NCBI GenBank assembly: GCA_013820875.1
Contig: JACDHS010000022.1
Location: forward strand, 1 to 46,162
Direction: 5' to 3'
Length of the DNA stretch: 46,162 bases
Source of the DNA: Verrucomicrobiota bacterium
Lineage (GTDB): Bacteria; Verrucomicrobiota; Verrucomicrobiia; Limisphaerales; JACDHS01
Below the pieces are notes generated by a model. The model saw nothing but the letters and a program-made list of their open reading frames with translations. It ran no database searches and was not told the DNA's origin. Shown one piece after another: positions 33,334-41,511 of this stretch. A program made the translations under genes and the position numbers. Every line of letters begins with the position of its first letter. Positions within the stretch are counted from its first letter, which is position 1.

Positions 33334-34913
33334 AACGTTTTATCCTGAAGCGGATATTCAACGGTGAACAATGTGGCTGGCGAGACGGTGTCAACGATTT
33401 CAATGTTGTTTAAAACGCGCGCCGGCTTTTTCTTGTGCAGCAAAGGTCTGATGTAGCCGTTCGCTTTCACGGCGTTCATAAAATTTTCAAGCGCGCCAAT
33501 GCCAGCGACATTCCTGGCTTCGACAATCATTGAGCCGCTATTCTGCCACCGCCGCTTTTCTGCTGAATGGGTCTCGAACGGATTTTTATCCGGCGGAATC
33601 AGCGTGTCGGAAATTCTGACTTGTGAAAGTGAGACGCCATCTACGTTTAGACTGCGGATCTGGGCGACAACCCCGGGCCAAAATGTGCGCGATGAACGGA
33701 AGGCGTCGAGTTCTGCCAGCCGTTTTTCAGGAGAACCATCGGCGCTTTGGAACTTCTCCAATCGTTGCTCCTGCTTCTTTAGTTTGGCTTCCAGTTGCGC
33801 AAATTGCCTTTCTGAATTTGAATTGAGATACCAGAGATACCCGCTGGCCAACAAGGCAAGGCAGGCAGCGATCTTCAATGGGCGTCCAAACAGCCGTTCA
33901 GAGGTTTCCACTACCTGCTCGAAGACCGAAATCTCCTTGTTCTGGGCATCCGGCTGGGAACAGTCCGCCACGATCAACATGGCTCCAACCAGCGAATTAA
34001 ACTGGGTTCCGTCCGATAAAATGTTTTCGCGTGTTTCCGGTCCGGTTTCCACCGTGATTTTGCGCAAAGCATTCCACGTGCGGGCGTAGGAGCCGTTTTC
34101 TTTTAATTCGTTTGCCAGCAATTCCGCTCCTGCTCCATCGACCGAGACGAACAAGCAACGCGCCTGGATTCTGAAATGGGAAAGGGTGCCAGCAAGATAG
34201 GTTTTGATGTCATCCCGCAACCTTGACGTGCCGCGCACCTGGCCATCGCGATGGCAAATCCAGATCCCATTCTGCAAGAGAGCCAGGGAATAGCGCGAAT
34301 GGCTGAAGTGCAATAAACCGACCGTTTCCTTTTCGAGTGCTGTACCGCCGAATAGCTGGAAAGCCCGGATGACACATGCTTGCTGAAACAGGACTTGTTT
34401 CAGCTTCCACCCGACGGCTTCCACCTGCGCCTTCATTTCGTCGAGCCATTTCTTTTTCGTGGCTGAAAGCACTGCGCTGCGCTCCTGGAAAGTTGCGGCG
34501 GTCAATTCCTTTTCATTCACGTGAGGAACGCTGAGCGGGGTGACCGTCCAAAAGTAAGTCGCAAGATCAATCCTTTCTGTTTTGGCCACTGCCTGGCGCA
34601 AATGTTCGTGAATCGTCTTTTCGGTCGTGAGTGGCACATTCTGGACAAATCGCACGCTGACCGATGGATCAATGATCAGCACGACTTCGCCCGAGCCCGA
34701 AAATCTTGCGAGAAAGTCCTGCACAACGTTAGGGATCAATTTGATCTCACCGTCAGCCTCACAAAGCCACGGCTCTTCCAGCCAGAGCCCGGTAGCTATC
34801 TGGGCTGGGCCGCTGATGATTCCCTGAAGGGCTTTGGTTTGCCGTAACCCAACTTCGATAAGCAGAACATGCCGTTCCTTGTTCCTGTGAAAATTGCGGG
34901 ATTTCCCTGTCAT
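33330..34913 (-). CDS. GspL-like fused PilM/PilN protein
   Basis: 527 residues. Residues 1-340 form an actin-like cytoplasmic domain similar to PilM/GspL (HVLLIEVGLRQTKALQG, EVVLIIDPSVSVRFVQ, NSLVGAMLI). A membrane helix (IAACLALLASGYLWYLN, about 352-368) follows, then a coiled coil (QFAQLEAKLKKQEQRLEKF) and a periplasmic domain with IRSLNVDGVSLSQVRI, as in PilN. In many pilus systems PilM and PilN are separate; here they are one chain as in GspL of type II secretion. It starts the operon L-M-I-J. The promoter should be within 34914-35073. GspE, GspF and the secretin are not in the window. Confidence 0.72.
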   Translation of the reverse strand: MTGKSRNFHRNKERHVLLIEVGLRQTKALQGIISGPAQIATGLWLEEPWLCEADGEIKLIPNVVQDFLARFSGSGEVVLIIDPSVSVRFVQNVPLTTEKTIHEHLRQAVAKTERIDLATYFWTVTPLSVPHVNEKELTAATFQERSAVLSATKKKWLDEMKAQVEAVGWKLKQVLFQQACVIRAFQLFGGTALEKETVGLLHFSHSRYSLALLQNGIWICHRDGQVRGTSRLRDDIKTYLAGTLSHFRIQARCLFVSVDGAGAELLANELKENGSYARTWNALRKITVETGPETRENILSDGTQFNSLVGAMLIVADCSQPDAQNKEISVFEQVVETSERLFGRPLKIAACLALLASGYLWYLNSNSERQFAQLEAKLKKQEQRLEKFQSADGSPEKRLAELDAFRSSRTFWPGVVAQIRSLNVDGVSLSQVRISDTLIPPDKNPFETHSAEKRRWQNSGSMIVEARNVAGIGALENFMNAVKANGYIRPLLHKKKPARVLNNIEIVDTVSPATLFTVEYPLQDKTL

Positions 34914-35073
34914 ATATATCCTCGGTGAACCGAGTCAGCAGCTTAGACGAAGCGGAGAATCTGCCTATCCGGAGGCGGGCGTTTCATAAGATAAGTTTTT
35001 CCATCAAATTATCCCTGTAACGCAGGATTCGCCCCGTTCGTCAAAGGAGGGGAAGCGATAACAAAATAAAATT

Positions 35074-35649
35074 ATGAAACTTAAACTGAGTTACCTCCTG
35101 GCGGCTGCGGCGATTTCGACAGCCATAGGGGCTCATGCCCAGGACAACAAACCGGAGCGCCCCTCCCGCGAAGAAGTGCGTGAGAAATTCAAAACCATGA
35201 CTCCAGAAGAGCGTGAGAAGCAAATCAAGGAATGGCGCGAAAAACAGGGAACAGGCGGTCCTCAATCGGATCAACGGCGTCCGGATATGGAAACCGCAAT
35301 GAAGCAACTCGGCCTCAAACCTGAAGAAATGCGCAATCTTTCTCCTGAGGAACGTCGCACGAAAACGAACGAAGCGGTGGATAAAAAGCTCGCCGAATTG
35401 AACAAGAAAAAGGCGGCCAAGACCATCACTGAAGAGGAGAGCAAATTTCTGGAACGCCTTGAAGCACGCAAAAAGTTTGGGCAGGACAGAGAAGGCGCCC
35501 CGGGTAAGGAAGGCGCACCAGGCCAGGCTCTAAAAGAGGGCAGACCGGGAAGAGACGCTAAACCTTCGAAAGATGGCACTCCTGCCAAACCTGGCCCAGA
35601 GCAGAGACGATCCGGGGAAAAGGGCAGCGATAAGCCTTCCAAGAAATAA
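35074..35649 (+). CDS. Secreted Lys/Glu/Arg-rich protein with collagen-like tail
   Basis: 191 residues. A signal peptide (MKLKLSYLLAAAAISTAIGAHA) is followed by a highly charged helical region with two PEER/TPEEREK-type segments (TMTPEEREKQIKEWREK and LSPEERRTKTNEAV). The C-terminal 55 residues are rich in Gly, Pro and Lys with short G-x-x triplets (REGAPGKEGAPGQ), collagen-like but too short for a firm call. I know no function. Its neighbours on the same strand are an ECF sigma factor and envelope sensors, so it may belong to an envelope-stress set, but a strong terminator (35668-35695) separates them. Confidence 0.7.
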   Translation: MKLKLSYLLAAAAISTAIGAHAQDNKPERPSREEVREKFKTMTPEEREKQIKEWREKQGTGGPQSDQRRPDMETAMKQLGLKPEEMRNLSPEERRTKTNEAVDKKLAELNKKKAAKTITEEESKFLERLEARKKFGQDREGAPGKEGAPGQALKEGRPGRDAKPSKDGTPAKPGPEQRRSGEKGSDKPSKK

Positions 35650-35667
35650 TCGAGACTCGGTTTTCAC

Positions 35668-35695
35668 AAGCCACTGCTCTAACGGGCAGTGGCTT
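35668..35695 (+). terminator. Intrinsic terminator
   Basis: AAGCCACTGC and GCAGTGGCTT form a perfect 10-bp stem with an 8-base loop, followed by TTCTGCTTTC, a modest T-rich tail. It ends transcription of the 35074-35649 gene before the sigma factor gene at 35740. Confidence 0.8.
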
Positions 35696-35739
35696 TCTGC
35701 TTTCGTCGCAGAAATGTGTTTGCCACTATTGCCAGACCA

Positions 35740-36315
35740 ATGGAACCCAGCGATTCGGAACTGATTGCCGCCGTCTTGAAGGGCGACAGTGCTAGTTTTG
35801 AACCGCTCATAGCAAAGTATCAGCCACGAGTCTTCGCGACCGCCCGCCGTTATGCCCGCCGTGAAAGTGAGGTCGAGGACATCGTCCAGGAAGTATTCCT
35901 CAAAGCCTTTCAAAAGCTGAGCAGTTTCCGTGGGGAAGCTCCGTTTGAACATTGGCTCATGCGTCTGGCGGTGCGGACCTGTTACGATTTTCTGCGCGGC
36001 CATCAGCGCAACCGCGAAAAGCCGTTTGCAGAATTAAGCGAACCGGAAACCGATTGGCTGGAACGTTTTGTTGCCGAGCCGGATAGTGCGAGCGAACATG
36101 CCGATGCTGCCCGTCAGCTCATCAACAAAGTCATGGAAAAGCTTTCCCCAGCCAACCAACTCGTTATCACTTTGCTGGAAATTGAAGATCGTTCGGTGAA
36201 AGAGATTTCAAAGCTAACCGGCTGGTCCGTGCCGCTGGTCAAAGTGCGGGCATTTCGGGCCAGGGCAGAAATGAAGAAAATCCTTTCGAAAATGTCGCAG
36301 GAAAAGTACCTGTAA
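35740..36315 (+). CDS. ECF-type RNA polymerase sigma factor
   Basis: 191 residues from the ATG at 35740 (MEPSDSELIAAVLKGD); an earlier frame start at 35689 overlaps the terminator region. Sigma region 2 spans about 18-85 (FEPLIAKYQPRVFATARRYAR, DIVQEVFLKAFQKL, FEHWLMRLAVRTCYDFLR). Region 4 spans about 125-180 (LSPANQLVITLLEIEDRSVKEISKLTGWSVPLVKVRAFRAR), a helix-turn-helix reading -35 elements. It is followed by a tiny membrane protein and an anchored helical sensor, a set arranged like CnrH-CnrY-CnrX of metal-resistant Cupriavidus. Target promoters cannot be read from the window. Confidence 0.92.
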   Translation: MEPSDSELIAAVLKGDSASFEPLIAKYQPRVFATARRYARRESEVEDIVQEVFLKAFQKLSSFRGEAPFEHWLMRLAVRTCYDFLRGHQRNREKPFAELSEPETDWLERFVAEPDSASEHADAARQLINKVMEKLSPANQLVITLLEIEDRSVKEISKLTGWSVPLVKVRAFRARAEMKKILSKMSQEKYL

Positions 36316-36352
36316 CCCCGTTTTAAAAGCTCACGTCTGAAATCATGACCTT

Positions 36353-36649
36353 ATGGATCTAACGAAACTCCAAGATAAATTGATTGCAGCGGCTCGCAGC
36401 CGCCCTCCTGGCGATCAAGTGCCATACGCTTTTGAGAAACGCGTGATGGCCAACCTGCGCCAGCCTTTGGCTGACGCCTGGAGTTCATGGGGCTCTGCTC
36501 TATGGCGCGCGGCTTTTTCCTGTGTCGTTGCCATGCTTTTGGTGATGGCCTGGTCCCAGGCTTCCACCAGAACTTCCGCTGATCTTTCACAGGCATTCGA
36601 AAAAACCGTTCTCGCGGCTGCAGATCATTTTGATGAGGATTTGCAGTGA
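36353..36649 (+). CDS. Small single-pass membrane protein, putative anti-sigma factor
   Basis: 98 residues, one membrane segment (LWRAAFSCVVAMLLVMAW, about 50-67). The N-terminal ~48 residues are cytoplasmic and contain VPYAFEKRVMANLR, similar in size and layout to the short sigma-binding arm of CnrY-type anti-sigma factors, which lack the usual zinc-binding anti-sigma fold. The outer part is short and acidic. It lies 37 bp behind the ECF sigma gene and its stop overlaps the GTG of the next gene (GTGA), so the two are coupled. Anti-sigma function is inferred from context and size. Confidence 0.65.
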   Translation: MDLTKLQDKLIAAARSRPPGDQVPYAFEKRVMANLRQPLADAWSSWGSALWRAAFSCVVAMLLVMAWSQASTRTSADLSQAFEKTVLAAADHFDEDLQ

Positions 36650-37134
36650 ACCGATGGAAAGTCATTCTTGCCACTTTAGTCATCTTTGCCTCGGGAGTGG
36701 CAACCGGCCTGTTTCTCTCTGAAAAAGAACCTGGATTCGAGCCTGCTGCCGCTGCTGCTCCGCGTGTTTTGACCCCCGGCGCTCCTCCTCCTGCCTCATG
36801 GCAGGTATATCAGAAAGATTTTCTGCGCCGCCTGAACAATGAAGTCACTCTTGCTCCAGAACAACGTGAGCGTGTTGCTGCCGCCCTCAAAGAAAGCCAG
36901 GAACGCACCAAAGCGATTCGCGACAAGATTGCTCCCGAACTTCGCGAAGAAGTAAAACGAGTCCGCGAACAAATCCGCTCTGAGCTGACTCCTGAACAGC
37001 AGGCGAAATTCGATGAAGCCATGAAGAAGCCTGCCCCGCGCAAAGATAAAGAGGACAAACCCGACGAAGAAAAACGTCGTCGTCCCTTGAAAAATATTTC
37101 CAAAGGCGAGGAAAGCAGCCAACCTGCGTCTTAG
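36646..37134 (+). CDS. CnrX/Spy-like anchored periplasmic sensor
   Basis: 162 residues from the GTG at 36646. An N-terminal anchor (VILATLVIFASGVATGLFL) is followed by a Pro/Ala linker and a long antiparallel helical hairpin: VTLAPEQRERVAAALKESQERTKAIRDKI and LREEVKRVREQIRSELTPEQQAKFDEAM. This is the Metal_resist/Spy (CpxP, CnrX, ZraP) pattern. The periplasmic part has no His or Cys, so the metal ligands of CnrX are absent and it may sense misfolded proteins or another envelope signal. A very charged C-terminal tail (KDKEDKPDEEKRRR) ends the protein. Overlaps the putative anti-sigma gene, supporting a three-part signalling set. Confidence 0.75.
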   Translation: MNRWKVILATLVIFASGVATGLFLSEKEPGFEPAAAAAPRVLTPGAPPPASWQVYQKDFLRRLNNEVTLAPEQRERVAAALKESQERTKAIRDKIAPELREEVKRVREQIRSELTPEQQAKFDEAMKKPAPRKDKEDKPDEEKRRRPLKNISKGEESSQPAS

Positions 37135-37143
37135 GAATAAATC

Positions 37144-38172
37144 ATGAAAGTTGTCCGTTCGCTGCTCGTTCTTGCGTTTGCATTCACCACCGTTTCAACC
37201 TTCGCATGGGATTACGAAGGTCATCGCTGGGTCAACCAACTCGCCCTGCAATCGCTTCCGAAGGATTTTCCGTCCTTCGTTCGAACCCCGGAAGCCGCTG
37301 AACGTATTGCGTTTCTTTCAGGTGAACCCGATCGCTGGCGCAACTCGCCCGACCTTCCCTTGAAGCATTGCAATGCTCCCGACCATTTCTTCGATCTGGA
37401 ATACGTTAAAGATCACGGCATCGACATCGAAAGCCTTACTCATTTCCGTTACGAATTCGTCGCGCAACTGGCTGCCGGACGCGCCAAACATTCCGATAAA
37501 GTAGAAGCGGTGGATCCCGCGAAAAATAGCGATCGCACCCGCGAGTTGATCGGTTTTCTGCCCTGGACGATTACCGAATACTACGGAAAGTTGAAATCTG
37601 GCTTTTCATACCTGCAAGCGTTCGAAGAAGCGGGGACTCCGGAGGAAATCACCAATGCCCAGCAAAACATCATCTATGTCATGGGGGTGATGGGACACTT
37701 TCTGGGTGACGCCGCCCAACCGCTTCATAGCACCAAACATTTCAACGGCTGGGTGGGAGAGAATCCGAAAGGTTATTCCACCCGAAAAACATTTCACTCA
37801 TGGATTGATGGCGGGTTCATCGGACGTTCCGGAATTCAGTACGCCGATCTCTCACCCAGGATCAAGACGGCGCAGATGGTCTGGCCCGGCGACCCGAAGG
37901 CAAAGCATCCTGATGTGTTTCCCGAAACGATGGCCTTCTTTATTAAGCAGCACAAAATGGTCGAGCCACTCTACATCCTCGAAAAAAATAACAAGTTGGA
38001 CGGCAAGAACCCGAGTGACGAAGGCCGCGAATTTATTATCAACCAAATTGTCGCTGGCGGTCAAATGCTCGGGAACCTCTGGTATTCCGCCTGGCAGCAG
38101 GCCACGCCTGACACTTACCTGCGCGCCAGGCTTCTCGATCGTCAGACCAAGCAAGCCGACGGAAAGAAGTAA
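37144..38172 (+). CDS. Secreted S1/P1-type zinc nuclease
   Basis: 342 residues. The signal peptide ends at TFA, leaving mature Trp22, Asp, Tyr, Glu, Gly, His27; P1 nucleases use the mature N-terminal Trp and His6 as zinc ligands, and the spacing matches exactly. Other ligands fit the family: Asp in PDRWR, His in DHFFDLE, the HFLGDAAQPLH block (His, Asp at +4, His at +10) and HSWID. The enzyme should cut single-stranded nucleic acid and remove 3'-phosphates. It begins 9 bp after the sensor gene, so it may be co-expressed with the sigma-factor set. It stops 6 bp before a convergent gene. Confidence 0.88.
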   Translation: MKVVRSLLVLAFAFTTVSTFAWDYEGHRWVNQLALQSLPKDFPSFVRTPEAAERIAFLSGEPDRWRNSPDLPLKHCNAPDHFFDLEYVKDHGIDIESLTHFRYEFVAQLAAGRAKHSDKVEAVDPAKNSDRTRELIGFLPWTITEYYGKLKSGFSYLQAFEEAGTPEEITNAQQNIIYVMGVMGHFLGDAAQPLHSTKHFNGWVGENPKGYSTRKTFHSWIDGGFIGRSGIQYADLSPRIKTAQMVWPGDPKAKHPDVFPETMAFFIKQHKMVEPLYILEKNNKLDGKNPSDEGREFIINQIVAGGQMLGNLWYSAWQQATPDTYLRARLLDRQTKQADGKK

Positions 38173-38178
38173 GCCGTT

Positions 38179-38955
38179 TCAGCCATTGTTGATCCGGCGA
38201 AAATTGCCGCACTCCGACTGGGTGGTGACACGTTTCACCTGCGCGAGCTTGCGGGCTTCGTAATCGGTTTTATAGAAGCGCTCAAACCAAACGCCGCTTT
38301 CCAGGCGCACGCGCTCCAGGCTGAATGCCGCACGTTTCAACGCTCCGAGAAAGCCGCCGACCGAAATTTCAGAATTCAGGTAAATGCGGGCGCGGACCAA
38401 CTCGAATTCCGAGTCATCAATCCAAAGGGTGCCAGTCGCCTGGTTCATCACTCGTTCCTTCAGGTCGGACGCAGGCAATCTCTTTTTCCTCGGTTGAAAG
38501 GAAATTTCATAGACGGAACGGCCATTGGCGGTGGTGTGGCTGAGAAGAGAGAAGGTGTATTTCCCAACAAGTTCCGGTGTCAGCAAATCCAGATAATCTT
38601 TCCGTTTGTTGGGCTTGCGGTTTTCCAACTCGGCCAGATCGTTCTCTTCAATTTCAACAGGGTCCGAAACATCGACTCTCCCGGTGTTGAAATAATCGCC
38701 GTTCCGAAAGATGATCTGGTCCGATTTGTGTTTGCGCTCTTTGACCTGGCCCTGGCTATCGCGTTCCTCACGCACGGTTGTCTTCGTAAACGCATACGTG
38801 TCTTGCTCGCAATGCTTGTTCTTGGTCCGTTCCACCGCCTTGGCGATGATCTCGTTTGCAGTAAACTGGCCAGGGTTGACAGCAACCGCGTTGGAAACCA
38901 GGCAAAGCATGGCCAGTATTAAACTGGCCCGGACAAAACAGAAAACCTCCTTCAT
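38179..38955 (-). CDS. Exported LolA/RseB-like lipid-binding-fold protein
   Basis: 258 residues from the ATG at 38955 (MKEVFCFVRASLILAM), giving a signal peptide ending near NAVA; a longer start at 38976 is possible. The middle (LVGKYTFSLLSHTTANGRSVYEISFQPRKK) and the segment ATGTLWIDDSEFELVRARIYLN resemble outer membrane lipoprotein-sorting/RseB-like folds that bind lipid or fatty acyl chains. A charged early part (TTVREERDSQGQVKERKHKSD) follows the signal peptide. Family placement is by pattern only. Transcribed opposite to its neighbours. Confidence 0.65.
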   Translation of the reverse strand: MKEVFCFVRASLILAMLCLVSNAVAVNPGQFTANEIIAKAVERTKNKHCEQDTYAFTKTTVREERDSQGQVKERKHKSDQIIFRNGDYFNTGRVDVSDPVEIEENDLAELENRKPNKRKDYLDLLTPELVGKYTFSLLSHTTANGRSVYEISFQPRKKRLPASDLKERVMNQATGTLWIDDSEFELVRARIYLNSEISVGGFLGALKRAAFSLERVRLESGVWFERFYKTDYEARKLAQVKRVTTQSECGNFRRINNG

Positions 38956-39109
38956 GAGCGGTCGAAGGTGCCACACTTTTGGCTCACTGCAAGGGCTCGC
39001 CTTCTTTAACCACTAATAAACATACCGTTTTGATCAACCCTCGCCCGACTCCAAAACGACGCTACTTTTGTAATTCCCAAAGGATGAAGAATAGCTTACT
39101 ACCTCACTT

Positions 39110-40324
39110 ATGAATTCGAAGCCGCTGCTCGTTCTGTCGGTCATTGCCAACCTCGCCCTGCTCGGTGCAGTAGGGTATTTCGCCAAAAATCGACCTGCGC
39201 CCGGGGTGGAGATTGCCATTCAGGAAACCACGCAACCCAACTCACCAACCACCGTGCAGACACCCGGCAAACGCGTCATCACGGTGACCAATAATACAGA
39301 AACGCAGTTTGATTGGCGCGCTGTGGAGTCGGTGGATTACAAGGAATACATTGCCAACCTCCGCTCCGTCGGTTGCCCGGAAGAAACCATTCGCGACATT
39401 ATCGTCGCCGACGTCAATAAGATGTTCGAATCACGCCGGAAAGCATTGGGGGGAGGAAAGTCCGAGTTCTGGAAAACTGGCAACATGTTCGCGGCAATGG
39501 TCGATGAAGAAGCCGTCAAGAAAAAGCAGGAATTAACCAAAGAGAAGAAAGCGCTGATTAAAGAACTGCTTGGCATCGAAGTTGATGAACCGGTGGATAT
39601 CGCCGCCATGTCGAATCCGCTCACCACGATGCTCGACTTTTTGCCTGAAGACAAACAGGCGAAAATTTCCGAGATGATGCAGAGCTTTCAGGCCAAAGCG
39701 ATGAAGTCTTTTGGCAGCGGCGGAGCGCCAGATGCCGAGGATTTTAAAGCGATGCAGAAGGTGCAGAAAGAATTCGATGTTGAACTCGCCAAGGTACTGA
39801 GCCCGCAGGAATACGAAGATTATCAACTGCGCCTCTCGCAAACTTCCATGATGATGCGCATGCAACTCGGATCATTCGACCCGAATGAACAGGAGTTTCG
39901 GGACATTTTTAAAATCCGCAAAAGTTTCGATGATGAATACGGTTTGTACGGAATGGCTGCTCTGAGCAAGGAAGAGCGCGACCAAAAAGCCGCTGCCGAA
40001 AAGGCTATGAAGGAACAGGTCAAAGCACTGCTCGGGGACGCGCGCTATGAAGATTACACGCGTGCACAGGATTATAAATACCAGAGCATTGTGAAACTCG
40101 CGGATCGCAACGGCCTTGGGCGCGAAACGGCTAACCAGGTTTACGACATGGACAAGCTCTCCCAGGAAGAAATCCGCAAACTGCGCGAGGATTCCGCGCT
40201 CGATAAAGCCAGGCGGGATGAACTCATCAAAGCCATCAAGGACGAGACGCAAATCAGCATCCGGAATGTCCTCGGCGAAAAAGCCTACGAATCCTACACC
40301 AACAACCCGCATTCAAGGTTTTAA
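39110..40324 (+). CDS. Membrane-anchored helical protein with conserved YIANLRSVGCPEETI motif
   Basis: 404 residues. One N-terminal membrane helix (LLVLSVIANLALLGAVGYFA), a Pro/Thr linker, then DWRAVESVDYKEYIANLR and SVGCPEETIRDIIVADVNKMF at about 67-104, a motif I recognise as recurring in secreted or anchored Verrucomicrobiota proteins. The remainder is a long, highly charged helical region (KKQELTKEKKALIKELLG, KEERDQKAAAEKAMKEQVKALLG). A single Cys lies in the motif. Function unknown. Reads rightward with no close partner. Confidence 0.75.
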   Translation: MNSKPLLVLSVIANLALLGAVGYFAKNRPAPGVEIAIQETTQPNSPTTVQTPGKRVITVTNNTETQFDWRAVESVDYKEYIANLRSVGCPEETIRDIIVADVNKMFESRRKALGGGKSEFWKTGNMFAAMVDEEAVKKKQELTKEKKALIKELLGIEVDEPVDIAAMSNPLTTMLDFLPEDKQAKISEMMQSFQAKAMKSFGSGGAPDAEDFKAMQKVQKEFDVELAKVLSPQEYEDYQLRLSQTSMMMRMQLGSFDPNEQEFRDIFKIRKSFDDEYGLYGMAALSKEERDQKAAAEKAMKEQVKALLGDARYEDYTRAQDYKYQSIVKLADRNGLGRETANQVYDMDKLSQEEIRKLREDSALDKARRDELIKAIKDETQISIRNVLGEKAYESYTNNPHSRF

Positions 40325-40354
40325 CCAGCAGGATTGAAACGGAAGCTCGCCTTT

Positions 40355-41350
40355 TCATGGAAAAATATTTGTGCGGGCTGACGTTTGCTGCGCTTCATAG
40401 ATCGGCACGAGGTAATGTTGCACGAAGTCCAGGCCGGGCAGGTCGAGCTTTACCTCAAGCTCCCAAAACACAGGGAGATTTGCATGCAAATGGGTCGGAG
40501 GCAGGTCGCCGGGAATTTCGAAGCGCAGCTCAATTTGTTCTGAAAACGTAAAGTTTCGGGGCTCATCGAAATGCCACCTCCCACTCCAGATTTCTTCGTG
40601 GACCATACTTCGCGTACGATTCTTCCCCCGTCCGCGTTGTTCGTAATATTCTTTCACGCAACGCAGTGTGAAGCTGCCTTTGTTGACTCGCGCAATCCCG
40701 TGCGCTGCTTGCCAACGGATATCCACCGGTTCGGATAGCCGATAGGGGAACTGAACAAAATGAATTCGCGAATCCCCAAACTTCAATGCCCGGCCAAATA
40801 GAACGCAGGTATATCCAACGAAAAGTATGAGGAGGATGTCAAACAAGCCAACGATCGCTTTCACCATGAAAGGTCCACCCTTGATGAAAGCCCACCAGTT
40901 GAACATCGAGAGGAAGACGGCGAGAAAGAGAACACCCATGATGGATTTCACAACGGGCGCCCAGCGTGACGGTGTGTGTCCGCGCGGATCCCACTTGTGA
41001 TCCTGCAACGCCTGTTCGCCCGGATACAACCGTGCTGCTTCGCGCGCGTGGCGGGCGCTGACATTTTGCCGCCAGAGCAGGCTCCAGATCATCATTCCAC
41101 CAAAAGAGAACACGACACCGGTGACGGCGAGGACCCAATGAGGCGCATGGACCGTTTTGGGATCGACTACAATAACCTTCGTTCCAATCAGTATGATCAC
41201 ACAGCCAACCGCAAAAAATACCGCCGCAAACAGAAAGAGGATGGGCGTTGGTAAACCACTCTGCGAGCCGCGTTGCTGAAGTTGACCTGACAGTCGCCGG
41301 GTTTCGTTGGAAGTCGTGTATTGTCCGAGGTTCATACGGGAGAATTGCAT
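40355..41350 (-). CDS. Hypothetical membrane protein, DUF3592-like layout
   Basis: 331 residues; ATG at 41350, with another ATG at 41335. Four or more membrane segments: LFLFAAVFFAVGCVIILIG, WVLAVTGVVFSFGGMMIWSLLW, IMGVLFLAVFLSMFNWW and IVGLFDILLILFVGYTCVLF. A cytoplasmic stretch between segments 2 and 3 includes ARLYPGEQALQDHKWDP. The C-terminal ~130 residues are a soluble beta-rich domain (RLSEPVDIRWQAAHGI, FTFSEQIELRFEIPGDLPPTHLHAN). The alternation of membrane pairs and beta domain recalls DUF3592 proteins; no function is known. Confidence 0.65.
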   Translation of the reverse strand: MQFSRMNLGQYTTSNETRRLSGQLQQRGSQSGLPTPILFLFAAVFFAVGCVIILIGTKVIVVDPKTVHAPHWVLAVTGVVFSFGGMMIWSLLWRQNVSARHAREAARLYPGEQALQDHKWDPRGHTPSRWAPVVKSIMGVLFLAVFLSMFNWWAFIKGGPFMVKAIVGLFDILLILFVGYTCVLFGRALKFGDSRIHFVQFPYRLSEPVDIRWQAAHGIARVNKGSFTLRCVKEYYEQRGRGKNRTRSMVHEEIWSGRWHFDEPRNFTFSEQIELRFEIPGDLPPTHLHANLPVFWELEVKLDLPGLDFVQHYLVPIYEAQQTSARTNIFP

Positions 41351-41511
41351 TCATCTACCCTGTTTGCAGATTACAAAACAACTTTGATTTTCCAATCTGC
41401 TAATAGACACGGATGGGGATTTTTATGATCCAGGGTTTGACGCGAATTTCAGAATTAACACGAATTGGAAATGGGCATTTGGAAGTGGCGCGAATTCACT
41501 GCTCGCCCTTC

